DNA of 64,000 nt. Origin: DASZKW01 sp035552775. Its GTDB lineage: Bacteria; Actinomycetota; Acidimicrobiia; Acidimicrobiales; Palsa-688. The notes under the pieces were generated by a model, which saw nothing but the letters and a program-made list of their open reading frames with translations, was not told the DNA's origin and did not search any database. The stretch covers positions 1-64,000 of the forward strand of contig DASZKW010000097.1 of assembly GCA_035552775.1 (NCBI GenBank), read 5' to 3'. Positions 50,795 to 59,270 of this stretch are shown piece by piece. Position 1 is the first letter of the stretch, and every line of letters begins with the position of its first letter. The position numbers were made by a program, and so were the translations under genes.

Positions 50795-51760
50795 ATGACC
50801 GCCGAGGTCAGCGGTGAGCGCGCAGCCGACAGCAAGTGGGCGGTCGAGATCCATGGGCTGGTCAAGCGCTTCGGGGAAAACGTCGCAGTCAACGGTGTTG
50901 ACCTCCTCGTTCCGCGAGGCTGCGCCTTCGGGTATCTCGGACCCAACGGGGCCGGCAAGACAACGCTCATCCGGGTGGTACTGGGACTGACCCACGCCGA
51001 TGCCGGCACCATGTCCCTCCTCGGCTTCCCCGTCCCCGCCCAGCGCGACGTGGCACTGGCCCGAGTCGGGGCCATCGTGGACGAGCCCCGCTTCCACGGG
51101 CATCTGACCGGCCGGCAGAACCTCCAGCTTCTGGCCGCGGCGCGCGAGCCCGCCGCCCGGGGCCGCATCGAGCCATCGCTCGAGCGGGTCGGCATCTTGC
51201 ACCGGGCCGACGACCGGGTGTCGAAGTACTCGATGGGCATGCGCCAGCGCCTGGGTGTGGCGGCCTGCCTGATCGGCGACCCCGAGCTACTGATCCTCGA
51301 CGAGCCGATGAACGGGCTCGACCCAGCCGGCATGCAAGAGATGCGCGAGATGATCCTGTCCCTGGTGGCCGAAGGTCGCACCGTCGTGCTGTCCTCGCAC
51401 CTGCTCGACGAAGTGGAGCGGACCTGCGATGCGGTGGCCATCGTGGACCGCGGCCAGGTCATCCGGCAAGGGTCGATCTCCGATCTTCTGGCCGGATCTT
51501 CGGTGGCGCTACAGGTCGAATGCTCCGAGCCGGATAGGGCCCGCGCCCTGCTGGAAACCACCGCAATCGGGGCGGACGTCAATGCCAGCGAGCTGGGACT
51601 GGGAATCAGCCTGCCATCAGGGACCAGCCGCGAGATCATCGCCGAGGTCAACCGCATCCTGGTGGACGGTGGGATCTCCGTCTACCGCCTCCAACAGGTC
51701 CAAGCGTCACTGGAATCGTGGTTCCTGCAGGTCACGAGCCGACTAGGAGCACCGCAATGA
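50795..51760 (+). CDS. ABC transporter ATPase (drug/peptide export type)
   Basis: A 321-aa ATPase with Walker A GPNGAGKTTLIRVVLG, Q loop IVDEPRFHGHLTGRQNL, signature YSMGMRQRLGVAACL, Walker B LLILDEPMNGLDPAGM and switch SSHLLDE. This resembles BcrA-like ATPases, which protect against peptide antibiotics in other bacteria. Several in-frame ATGs exist (50720, 50771, 50792, 50795); GAGGG with 5-nt spacing favours 50795. Its stop overlaps the permease ATG. It follows the two-component genes by about 180 bp, the usual layout of detoxification modules. Confidence 0.9.
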   Translation: MTAEVSGERAADSKWAVEIHGLVKRFGENVAVNGVDLLVPRGCAFGYLGPNGAGKTTLIRVVLGLTHADAGTMSLLGFPVPAQRDVALARVGAIVDEPRFHGHLTGRQNLQLLAAAREPAARGRIEPSLERVGILHRADDRVSKYSMGMRQRLGVAACLIGDPELLILDEPMNGLDPAGMQEMREMILSLVAEGRTVVLSSHLLDEVERTCDAVAIVDRGQVIRQGSISDLLAGSSVALQVECSEPDRARALLETTAIGADVNASELGLGISLPSGTSREIIAEVNRILVDGGISVYRLQQVQASLESWFLQVTSRLGAPQ

Positions 51761-52935
51761 CAATCACCTCCGACCTCGGCGCCCCCGCTCCCGCCCCGAG
51801 ACCGGCAATAGCGACAGGCCACGGCGACCGCCGGGGATCGTGGCTTCCGACCGGCGCCATGATCACCACCCGAATCATGGAGCTACGCAGGCGGCGCGGG
51901 CTCATGGCCTCGCTGATCCTGGTCAACGTCGGCATCCCCACCATCTTCCTCACCATCCGGCTCCTGCTCCACGCCTTCGACCCGAGCTCCTACGGACCGG
52001 CCGGCGGCTACAACGTCTTCACCGGCCTCGTGGCCGGCGTGATGTACGTATTCGGGTTCATCGTGGCCGCCACGCTCGGATGCACGGCCGGGTCGATCGA
52101 CCTGACCGAAGGGATGTTCCGCCACCTGGTGGTCACCGGTCGCTCCCGGCTGGCGCTGTACCTGGCCCGGATTCCCGCCGGGCTGGCCATCGTCGCGCCC
52201 CTGGTGGCGATCGGCTTCACCGTCGTGTGCGCGGTGTGCGTCGTCGCCGCCCCGACCAGGATCAACTACGGCGGCGCCAGCGTGCCCGCCGGCCTGACCC
52301 AGACCGGATTCCAGACGTGGGCCGCCGACCATCCCGATCAGGCCATCTGCGACCTGCCCTACAACCAGCCGATCACAGTCAATCCCCCCTGCGGTCCCGG
52401 CCCCGGCGGAGGCGGCCCGGTCCGCAAAGGGCCAGCACCGGCCGGAGGCCAGCCCTCCAGCCCGGCAGCCTTGCAGGCGCAGGCCGTGCAGATCGCCGCC
52501 CACGACTACTCCGGCTACAAGGCCCTTTTCCTCTACCCATCCGACTCACTCATGATCAAAACCGGGCTATGGATCGAACTCGAGGCCGCCATCGGCCTCA
52601 TCGTCGGTCTGGGCCTCGGATCGCTCCTAGGGCAGAGGACAGTGGCGGTCATCTTGATGATCGTCCTCGAAGTCATCCTGACACCGATCCTCTCCAGAGC
52701 CCACCTCCCCCACCTATCCAACCTGCAGCGCTCCGTGGTCGGCCTCGCCACCGCACACCTCGAACCCGGCGGCCTCCCCCTGCCGTTCGGAGGAGGTGGA
52801 GGCGGCGGGGGCGGCGGCAATCCAGTTAACCGGATACTCTCCGAATCCACCACTGTCGCTGTCTGCGTCATCATCGCCTGGCTGGTCGTATGGAGCGTCG
52901 TCGGAGCCTGGCGCATGATGACGAGAGATGCCTAA
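51757..52935 (+). CDS. ABC-2 type permease partner
   Basis: A 392-aa membrane protein with about six helices. The N-terminal 40 residues are hydrophilic; helices start at LMASLILVNVGIPTIFLTIRLLL, then FIVAATLGCTAGSIDLTEGMFRHLVVTGRSRLALYLAR is typical of BcrB-like permeases. A large extracytoplasmic loop of about 110 residues contains Pro/Gly-rich sequence and two Cys. Another Gly-rich run (about ten Gly) lies before the last helix. It pairs with the ATPase by a 4-bp overlap. Substrate unknown. Confidence 0.86.
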   Translation: MTITSDLGAPAPAPRPAIATGHGDRRGSWLPTGAMITTRIMELRRRRGLMASLILVNVGIPTIFLTIRLLLHAFDPSSYGPAGGYNVFTGLVAGVMYVFGFIVAATLGCTAGSIDLTEGMFRHLVVTGRSRLALYLARIPAGLAIVAPLVAIGFTVVCAVCVVAAPTRINYGGASVPAGLTQTGFQTWAADHPDQAICDLPYNQPITVNPPCGPGPGGGGPVRKGPAPAGGQPSSPAALQAQAVQIAAHDYSGYKALFLYPSDSLMIKTGLWIELEAAIGLIVGLGLGSLLGQRTVAVILMIVLEVILTPILSRAHLPHLSNLQRSVVGLATAHLEPGGLPLPFGGGGGGGGGGNPVNRILSESTTVAVCVIIAWLVVWSVVGAWRMMTRDA

Positions 52936-53230
52936 ACGGCTGGGGCACCGCCGTTCATCACAGGCGCGATGATCGCCGCCCTCCTGCCGCCGAGCTAGAA
53001 GATCGGCAATGCCCGACGCCCAGCGCCCGCTGGCTAATCCTCCGATGGCGCTTCGCCGCCGAAGGGAACTCGAGGCGCCTTCACGTCTGTTCGAGTGAGC
53101 GGGTCGTTTGTGCGCCGGTCCTCGGCGCCCTCCGTATCTTTCTCGTCGAGATCTCCCTCGTACCAGCGTAGAGAGGCGAGTTCGCGTTTTCCCACCCTTT
53201 ACCCAGGGTCTCAAACGGTGCTTTCGGGTC
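52936..53230. other. Intergenic region between convergent genes, no gene seen
   Basis: These 295 bp separate the rightward ABC permease gene from the leftward TIGR03086 gene. Open frames here are short and have no protein-like composition. A small ACCCT/AGGGT inverted repeat lies near 53198-53214; no T-run follows. Nothing else was recognised. Confidence 0.5.
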
Positions 53231-53797
53231 TTATCGCCCGAGCATCGCGGCCAACCGGTCGAGCGCCGGGGCATCGTTCGCGATGGGCTTCGCAGGAGCG
53301 AACGGGCTCCGGTCAGGAGGGATGGCGTCCAGTTTGGGTTTGGTGAAGGCGAGTTCCTGCTCGACCAGATCGTCCGGGAATCTGGCATCCTGGCCGGTGG
53401 CGCGGGCCAGGTCCCAGCCGTGGACCAGGGTCTCGGTGATCCGAAGGTGCAGCGCCACGATCCCCGGGACGGTTCCGAACGGCACGCTGACCATCCGCTG
53501 GAGCACACCAGGCGCGGCGAACGCCTTCAGCAACGGACCTACCGTCGCCCGGTAGCCCTCGACCAGCGCCGCGGGTGCCGAGGCATCCGGTGCGCCGGCA
53601 CCGGATGGATCCGGCGCCTCGCCGCCCAAAGCTCCGATGAAGAGGCGGTTGCCGGCCACGAGGTGGGCTACCAGGTCCCGCACCGTCCACGCCGGGCACG
53701 GGGTGGCGGCCGCCCACTGGTCGGGACGGATCCCGACGATGAGCCGTCCGCATGCATCCAGCGCGCCAGCGAGGTGTTCAACCGGGGACTCTTCCAT
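53231..53797 (-). CDS. TIGR03086-family metal-binding protein (DinB/mycothiol-type fold)
   Basis: A 188-aa four-helix protein. Characteristic stretches are IRPDQWAAATPCPAWTVRDLVAHLVAGNRLF, with His in the metal-binding position, and LHLRITETLVHGWDLARATGQD with the second His. The family is found mainly in actinobacteria that make mycothiol and related to maleylpyruvate isomerase N-terminal domains; individual functions are mostly unknown. GGAGGAG precedes the ATG with good spacing. It stands alone between intergenic regions. Confidence 0.88.
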   Translation of the reverse strand: MEESPVEHLAGALDACGRLIVGIRPDQWAAATPCPAWTVRDLVAHLVAGNRLFIGALGGEAPDPSGAGAPDASAPAALVEGYRATVGPLLKAFAAPGVLQRMVSVPFGTVPGIVALHLRITETLVHGWDLARATGQDARFPDDLVEQELAFTKPKLDAIPPDRSPFAPAKPIANDAPALDRLAAMLGR

Positions 53798-53914
53798 GCT
53801 CTCCTCCCGTGTCCTGCCTGTCTGCCCGGACCTGGGCCAGCATCTGCACGCAGCCGTCTGACCGGTCCCTACCCGCCAAAGTCACCGCCGGAGGTCCCAC
53901 CATGGCCGGCTTCG

Positions 53915-54439
53915 TCACGATGGACCCGCCCTGTCTGTGTCGTCGAGATCATCCGTGACGAGCAGCCAGACCAGAGCGGCGACGAAGGGGCCGGGCTTCT
54001 GCCTTCGATCGCGGGCCCGGAAGTCAGCCGCGAGCACGAACGGCCGGTCGCTGTGGACCTGCAACTCGCCGGTCTTGCCATCCAGCGCTGTCATGGCCAG
54101 GCTCTGTAACAGTTCATCGGTTTCCGGAAGGCCCAGGACGTAGCCGTTCAGCAGGGTGTAGTCGAGAGAGGCCGCCACGCTCAGATCGCGATTCCCCTTG
54201 ATCTCCTGCAGGCGAGCTGCGAGCGCCCTGTCGAGGAGGGCTGCGAGTGCCGATCTGGCCAGACCCGGGTTCGGCAGATCGGCCTGCATAACTCCTACCG
54301 TCCGGTTGAGGAGGCGGCCGAGGTGTAGCTCATCGCCTGGAATCGTATCCGGCGAAGCATGGCCGGCGGCCGGGTCGCCGCTGGGACGGTCGGGCGCCCT
54401 ACAGCCAATCCTTCCGCTTGAAAGACAAGTACAGCCCAA
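53915..54439 (-). CDS. Hypothetical protein downstream of corA
   Basis: A frame of 174 codons that overlaps the end of corA by about 40 bp. From about residue 36 it reads like a real helical protein: DELHLGRLLNRTVGVMQADL, ALAALLDRALAARLQEIKGN, SLDYTLLNGYVLGLPETDEL and PFVAALVWLLVTDDLDDTD. The first 35 residues look random, so the true start is probably inside, for instance near ATG 54289. No family recognised. It could be co-transcribed with corA. Confidence 0.5.
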   Translation of the reverse strand: MGCTCLSSGRIGCRAPDRPSGDPAAGHASPDTIPGDELHLGRLLNRTVGVMQADLPNPGLARSALAALLDRALAARLQEIKGNRDLSVAASLDYTLLNGYVLGLPETDELLQSLAMTALDGKTGELQVHSDRPFVLAADFRARDRRQKPGPFVAALVWLLVTDDLDDTDRAGPS

Positions 54440-55442
54440 CGGGACTGGCGACCATGATCGCCACCACCACGGCGAGGCCCCAGTGCTGGGCGAACCCGGG
54501 GTAGGGCAGGTTCATCCCCGCGAAGCCGGTGATGAATGTGGGCACCGCGATGATCGCCGCCCAGCTCGTCACCTTCTTGGAGATGGTGTTCATTCGGTTG
54601 CCCTGGATCGTGAGGTTCGTCTCCATGATGGTCGTGACCAGGTCTCGGAGACTCTCGGTCCACTCGGTGGCGCGGAGCACGTGGTCGTAGATGTCCTGGT
54701 AGTACGGCTGCAAGGCCTCGTCGACGACATGGAGATCACGGCGCAACAACGCGTTGACAACCTCTCTCATCGGGAGCACCACCCGGCGGAGCAACACCAC
54801 CGATTTGCGCAGCTCGAAACTGCGCCGTTGCACTGCCCGGTCGGCGGGCTTGTCGGCGAAGAGCTGCCCCTCCAAGGTGTCGAGCTGGTCGTCGAGGGAC
54901 TCCACCGTGGTGAAGTGGCTGTCGACGATCACGTCGAGCAGGCCTTGTAGGAGAAAGCCGACCCCGTGGACGCCCAGATCGGCGCTCTGGTCCCACCGGT
55001 CGATCACCGTGTCGATGTCGAGACCGTCGTCCTTGCGCACGGTGATCAGCGCTGTGGGCGTGATGAAAGCCGCCACCTCGGAGGTGACCAACTCGGCGGT
55101 GACGGCGTCGAGCCTCACGACGTAAGCATTGAGGAACAGGTGGCTCTTGTAGCGGTCCAGCTTGGGGCGCTGCCTCTCCTGCACCGCATCCTCGACTGCC
55201 AGCGGGTGGAGCCCGAACTCCTCGCTGAGGACAGCGAGGTCGGCCTTGTCGGGAGCGCGCAGGTCCAGCCAGACCATGGTCTCGGGCACGTCCAAGTGGT
55301 CGCTTACCTCTGCCACCGGGAACCCTTCGGCTGCCACCTCGCCGCGGTGGTACAACCTGGTGCGGACCTGGCATTTGGTGGGTGACGACCGCGACACACT
55401 CAGAGCGTCGGGAGCGTCGATACCGTCGGAGGGGGTTTCCAC
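54399..55442 (-). CDS. corA: CorA-family magnesium/divalent cation transporter
   Basis: A 347-aa protein. The long cytoplasmic domain ends in a stalk helix, and the C terminus has two transmembrane helices with the signature GMN in ITGFAGMNLPYPG and a basic end (SFKRKDWL). It forms a pentameric Mg2+ or Co2+/Ni2+ channel. The GTG start at 55442 is supported by TACGTT 8 nt upstream (55451-55456) and lack of a Shine-Dalgarno. Divergent from the epimerase gene. Confidence 0.93.
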   Translation of the reverse strand: METPSDGIDAPDALSVSRSSPTKCQVRTRLYHRGEVAAEGFPVAEVSDHLDVPETMVWLDLRAPDKADLAVLSEEFGLHPLAVEDAVQERQRPKLDRYKSHLFLNAYVVRLDAVTAELVTSEVAAFITPTALITVRKDDGLDIDTVIDRWDQSADLGVHGVGFLLQGLLDVIVDSHFTTVESLDDQLDTLEGQLFADKPADRAVQRRSFELRKSVVLLRRVVLPMREVVNALLRRDLHVVDEALQPYYQDIYDHVLRATEWTESLRDLVTTIMETNLTIQGNRMNTISKKVTSWAAIIAVPTFITGFAGMNLPYPGFAQHWGLAVVVAIMVASPVGLYLSFKRKDWL

Positions 55443-55450
55443 CCCAGTCG

Positions 55451-55456
55451 AACGTA
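55451..55456 (-). promoter_or_regulatory. -10 box of a leaderless promoter for corA
   Basis: TACGTT on the minus strand ends 8 nt before the GTG start at 55442; no ribosome binding site is visible. Confidence 0.45.
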
Positions 55457-55483
55457 ATGGGCCGGGTTATGAGACTGTGTGAC

Positions 55484-56518
55484 ATGTCCGAACCGTCCGC
55501 CCTCGTCACCGGGGCAACAGGCTTCATCGGTGCCCGGCTGGTACCCGCCCTCCTCGCAGACCGTTGGCAGGTACGAGCGGTGGGCCGCCGATCGCGGCCC
55601 TCCTGGATGCCGGCCGAGGTCGACTACCGCAGGATCGACCTGGCCGAAGGAGGCGCCCTGGAAGGGCTGGGCGCCGGCATCACCCACGTATTCCATCTGG
55701 CCGGCGCGTCCAGTTCGCTGTCGTCAACCGAGGACATGCACCAGTCCAACGTCGTGGCTACCAACCGGCTGCTGTCGTCCCTGGTGGACGGAGATACTCA
55801 TCGCCTGGTGTACCTCAGCTCGACATCGATATACGGGGAGGAGGAGCAGCTGCCGCTCCCGGTCAGCGAGGACGTGGACCCCCATCCCAGCCGGGGTTAC
55901 GGCAAGGCAAAATGGCAAGCCGAGCAGGCGGTGTGGTCCGCCGGCGAATCGGGACTCGCGGTGTCGGTCGTACGGCCGGTCACGGTCTACGGGCCCGGTA
56001 ACGTCAAACTCCTCGGCAGCGCCGTCCTGGACACGGCGATCGAGCGCTACGCCGGTCTTGGGCGGCTCGTGGTCCACGACGAACCCGTCGAGCAGCGCCT
56101 GGTCCACGTTGATGATGTCGTACACGCCCTGCTTCACCTGGCCGGATACGCGGATGCCGCCGGGAAGGCGTTCAACCTGGTCCTACCCGACTACCCGACC
56201 AGCCACCGGATCGTCGAGATCCTGGGCGCCTTGTTCGACTTGACACCGGAGTTGGCCGAAGACCCGGAGGCGGGACCGACCTATGAACAACGTTCGGCCC
56301 TGCGCTCCGAGATGCTTGCTAAGGGGATGCAACCCGACATCTTGTTGACGAAGGAGCGCTTCCGGTTCCTGCGCAAGGCCAATCGGAACAATCGGCTGAG
56401 CGTCGACGCTTTGATGTCGACCGGTTTCCGCTTCGAGCACACGGATCTGGAAGCCTCGATCGCCCAGACGGTGAAGTGGTACATGGAGCATCGTTGGATC
56501 CCAGGTGACGCGCCCTGA
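55484..56518 (+). CDS. NAD(P)-dependent epimerase/dehydratase (extended SDR)
   Basis: A 344-aa extended short-chain dehydrogenase. The cofactor motif is ALVTGATGFIGARLVPAL at the N terminus, followed by VFHLAGASSSLSS, catalytic Ser/Tyr/Lys as SSTSIYG and GYGKAKWQAEQ, and RPVTVYGPGN. Its nearest relatives act on nucleotide sugars or on sterol/dihydroflavonol-like ketones; substrate unclear. Starts at 55457 and 55469 are also in frame; 55484 gives the tightest SDR start. Ends 25 bp before the convergent DinB gene. Confidence 0.88.
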   Translation: MSEPSALVTGATGFIGARLVPALLADRWQVRAVGRRSRPSWMPAEVDYRRIDLAEGGALEGLGAGITHVFHLAGASSSLSSTEDMHQSNVVATNRLLSSLVDGDTHRLVYLSSTSIYGEEEQLPLPVSEDVDPHPSRGYGKAKWQAEQAVWSAGESGLAVSVVRPVTVYGPGNVKLLGSAVLDTAIERYAGLGRLVVHDEPVEQRLVHVDDVVHALLHLAGYADAAGKAFNLVLPDYPTSHRIVEILGALFDLTPELAEDPEAGPTYEQRSALRSEMLAKGMQPDILLTKERFRFLRKANRNNRLSVDALMSTGFRFEHTDLEASIAQTVKWYMEHRWIPGDAP

Positions 56519-56543
56519 GGACCCCGGGTGGTGGGCCGCGGAC

Positions 56544-57050
56544 TCAGTCAGCGAGGAGACCCCGCACGTAGGCAGCCTGGCCGGCGTGCTGCAGGCTGTC
56601 GCCGGCGACGCTGACCAGTCGGACACCGAGTGTGACGGGCGGATCCCACCTCCTGTCGACGATGCGATCGAGGTCCGCCGCGGTGAGCTCCTCCAGCATC
56701 GAGCGGGTGCGGCCGTCGACCGCATCCATGTATGCGACGAGCACGCCCGTCCCGTCGGGCCGGACCGCCGACACCTCGTCGCCAGAGTGGCCGTAGCCGG
56801 TGTTCGACGGGTCGGGGTCGAGCCCGAACCGGCGAGCCCAGTCGCCACCGACCCAGACCTGGTCGCTCCCGCGAACCTCGGCGACGTGGTGGTCCTGGAC
56901 GCGGGAGAGGTGCCACACGAGCCAGGCGATCGGGTTGGCGCCCGGCGACGGTGCTCGGATCAGGTCCGCCTCGCCGACACCCTCCACGGCGTGGCGCACC
57001 AGGGGAGGAATACGGCCGTAGAGCTCGACGAGCAACGAGGAGACGTCCAT
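56544..57050 (-). CDS. DinB/DUF664-family protein (thiol transferase-like)
   Basis: A 168-aa four-helix protein. The metal-site histidines are in AWLVWHLSRVQDHHVAEV and GDSLQHAGQAAYVRG, giving the three-His pattern of mycothiol- or bacillithiol-dependent enzymes. GGDWARRFGLDPDPSNTGYGHSGDEV is typical of this actinobacterial subgroup. Likely to conjugate a low-molecular-weight thiol to a toxic substrate, by family. It begins 21 bp after the ArsR-SRPBCC gene stop, so both probably share a transcript. Confidence 0.88.
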   Translation of the reverse strand: MDVSSLLVELYGRIPPLVRHAVEGVGEADLIRAPSPGANPIAWLVWHLSRVQDHHVAEVRGSDQVWVGGDWARRFGLDPDPSNTGYGHSGDEVSAVRPDGTGVLVAYMDAVDGRTRSMLEELTAADLDRIVDRRWDPPVTLGVRLVSVAGDSLQHAGQAAYVRGLLAD

Positions 57051-57071
57051 CCACCGATTCCACCACGTCCA

Positions 57072-57824
57072 TCAGCTGTACATCAGGGAACCAGGCGTCG
57101 TGAGTAGCTCGCCCGTCTCCAGCCAGGTCTTCAGGCCGGAGAGAATCATCGGCCAGCCGCCGTACAGCTCGTCGTTGGCACCGTCGCGCAGCTGGTCGTG
57201 GGTCACGGTCAGGCGGCACGAGTCGCCGATCGGTTCGATCTCCCAGGTGACCCTCGAGGTGCCCTCGCTCTTCACGTCGTCGCTCCAGAGGGCAACCATG
57301 CTCTGCACCAGGCGCCGCGGAGGGTCGACCTCGAGATTGTCCCCCTCCCCCAGTAGCCCGCCGGCACCCGGGTGGCCCATCTCATAACGCGACCCGGGGG
57401 TCCAGTCCGAGGTGACCCGGGCGCCGAAGTTGTACTTGCTCCTGATCTCGCCGTCGGTGATCGCCTCCCATAGACGCTCGGGGCTCGTGCGGATGTAGAT
57501 CTCGAAAACCTTCTCCATCGGACTCTCCAGTCTGTGTTTGAGGTCGCTGAGGGCGCCGGCCCAGGGCTCGGCGTACTTGCTCACCCACCGGTCGTGGACG
57601 AGCCGGATCGGGACCGCGTTCAGGAAGTGGAGCTTTTGGCGACCCTGCCTTCTGGAAACGACCAGGCCGGCTCCCTCGAGCTGCTTGAGGTGCTTCATCA
57701 CGCCGAAGCGCGTCATCGAGAAGCGCTCCTCCAGTGCGCTCAACGTCTGGCCGTCCCTGCGGAAAAGCTCGTCGAGGAGGCTCCGCCGCGTCGGATCGGC
57801 CAGGGCTCTGAACACTGCGTCCAC
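57072..57824 (-). CDS. ArsR-family regulator fused to an SRPBCC (AHSA1-like) domain
   Basis: A 250-aa fusion. Residues 1-90 are an ArsR winged helix (MDAVFRALADPTRRSLLDELF, then SMTRFGVMKHLKQLEGAGLV). Residues about 105-240 are an SRPBCC/AHSA1 ligand-binding fold (KVFEIYIRTSPERLWEAITD, RRLVQSMVALW, SRVTWEIEPIGDSCRLTVTHD, GGWPMILSGLKTWLETGE). GTG 57824 is chosen because it gives the standard family opening and lies 7 nt behind a TATAGT box. The longer frame from 57854 would put the operator in the coding region. A single protein with sensor and DNA-binding parts suggests ligand-controlled autoregulation; the ligand is unknown. Confidence 0.9.
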   Translation of the reverse strand: MDAVFRALADPTRRSLLDELFRRDGQTLSALEERFSMTRFGVMKHLKQLEGAGLVVSRRQGRQKLHFLNAVPIRLVHDRWVSKYAEPWAGALSDLKHRLESPMEKVFEIYIRTSPERLWEAITDGEIRSKYNFGARVTSDWTPGSRYEMGHPGAGGLLGEGDNLEVDPPRRLVQSMVALWSDDVKSEGTSRVTWEIEPIGDSCRLTVTHDQLRDGANDELYGGWPMILSGLKTWLETGELLTTPGSLMYS

Positions 57825-57854
57825 GCGGCAAACTATATGTGACTCTTTAGTCAC
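57825..57854 (-). promoter_or_regulatory. Leaderless promoter and operator of the ArsR-SRPBCC gene
   Basis: GTGACT-CTTT-AGTCAC (57839-57854) is a perfect 6+6 inverted repeat. Immediately downstream on the minus strand is TATAGT (57832-57837), and 7 nt later the GTG start. ArsR proteins bind short palindromes overlapping their own promoter, so this is very likely the autoregulatory site, placed to block the -35/-10 spacer. Confidence 0.72.
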
Positions 57855-58022
57855 CTGTCAAGCCACCTGGCCGGTGGTCCGTCCTCCAGGGGGGGCGTGA
57901 CGCACCTCATCGGTGGGTAGGAGGGGTGGGATGCGAGCTGGCATGGCGCCGCCCGGAGCCAGCGGAGCCAGGCGGGCGGGCACGGCGCATGCAAAAAGTG
58001 GGCGCGCAGCCATGGGTATTGC

Positions 58023-59201
58023 ATGAGCACGGAGGTCGGCAACGACGACCGCTCGCACGGGGCTGTCTTGGGGGGCGAGGACCCCCAAGAGGTCCTCGAC
58101 AAGATTCAGGAGAGCGCCGCGGCCGAGGCCGGGGCCTCCGAGGACCACGAGTACGGCCGCATAGGACGACCCTTCGATCACCGCTCGCCCTATTTCGTGG
58201 GGCTCCTGGGCGCGTTGGGGGTGGCGACGGCATTTGTGCTGGCGTGGGTCGTCTATACCGCCGGCCACGTCCTCACCTTGATCGGTTTGGCGTTTTTCAT
58301 CGCCGTGGGTCTCGACCCGGCGGTGACCTGGTTGGCCCGCCATGGCCTACCCCGCTGGATTGCGGTGGTGGCCGTCCTGCTCGTCACCGTGGGTTCGGTG
58401 TTCGCCTTCATCGCCCTTGCTCTTCCGGTCGTGATCACGCAGGGCACCCAACTGGCGCATCAGATCCCGCACTACCTACAAGTTCTGAACAATCAGCACT
58501 CGACCCTGGGCAAGCTCAACGCCAAACACCACATCGTCACCCGCCTGCAGAACTTCATCAACAACGCAGGCGGTTCCTCGGTCAGCAGCGGGGTGGTGGG
58601 TGTGGGCAAGGCCGTCTTCGGCGTCGTCTACTCGGTCCTCGTCGTGACCGTGCTGTCGGCTTACCTGCTGGCCGACATGCCCCGCTTCAAGCGCGGCCTT
58701 TACCAACTTGCCCCCAGGAGCCGGCGTGCCCGCATGGTGCTGCTCACCGACGAGGTCCTGGCCAGGGTCGGTGGCTACGTCCTCGGCAACCTGGCGATCT
58801 CGCTCATCTCGGCGGTGGGCACCGCGCTGTGGGCCCTCATCTTCGGCATCCCTTACCCGCTGCTGCTGGGGCTCATGGTCGGTCTGTTCGACCTCATCCC
58901 GATCGTGGGCTCCACGGTGGCCGGCGTCATAGTCGCGCTCGTCGCCCTCGCGGCCGTCTCGCTCCCGGTGGCGCTCGCCACCGCCGTGTTCTACCTGGTG
59001 TACCGGTTCCTGGAGGACTACGTGCTCACGCCGCGGATCATGGCCCGCACGGTGGACGTACCCGGATTGGTGACGGTGGTGGCCGTCCTGTTCGGGGGCG
59101 CCCTCCTCGGCATCGTCGGGGCCCTGGTCGCGATCCCGGCCGCCGCCGCCATCAAACTGCTACTACGAGAACTGGCCGTGCCCCGCCTGGAACAGAGCTG
59201 A
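58023..59201 (+). CDS. AI-2E family transporter (PerM-like)
   Basis: A 392-aa membrane protein. A hydrophilic N terminus of about 55 residues is followed by eight helices. Family landmarks are GLAFFIAVGLDPAVTWLARHGLPR, a central soluble stretch (about 145-200), IFGIPYPLLLGLMVGLFDLIPIVGSTVAGVI and FLEDYVLTPRIMARTVDVPGLVTVVAVLFGGALLG. Known members move autoinducer-2 or act as antiporters; the substrate here is unknown. It is divergent from the ArsR gene. Confidence 0.92.
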   Translation: MSTEVGNDDRSHGAVLGGEDPQEVLDKIQESAAAEAGASEDHEYGRIGRPFDHRSPYFVGLLGALGVATAFVLAWVVYTAGHVLTLIGLAFFIAVGLDPAVTWLARHGLPRWIAVVAVLLVTVGSVFAFIALALPVVITQGTQLAHQIPHYLQVLNNQHSTLGKLNAKHHIVTRLQNFINNAGGSSVSSGVVGVGKAVFGVVYSVLVVTVLSAYLLADMPRFKRGLYQLAPRSRRARMVLLTDEVLARVGGYVLGNLAISLISAVGTALWALIFGIPYPLLLGLMVGLFDLIPIVGSTVAGVIVALVALAAVSLPVALATAVFYLVYRFLEDYVLTPRIMARTVDVPGLVTVVAVLFGGALLGIVGALVAIPAAAAIKLLLRELAVPRLEQS

Positions 59202-59256
59202 CCGCTATAAACGCCGCTGGTCGCCGAGTCGCCACTGTCGACCCGCTTCCAGCCCG

Positions 59257-59262
59257 TAGCCT
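59257..59262 (+). promoter_or_regulatory. -10 box of a leaderless promoter for the F420-type oxidoreductase gene
   Basis: TAGCCT ends 8 nt before ATG 59271 with no Shine-Dalgarno between, in a 69-bp gap after the AI-2E gene. Confidence 0.4.
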
Positions 59263-59270
59263 CGCCGACC

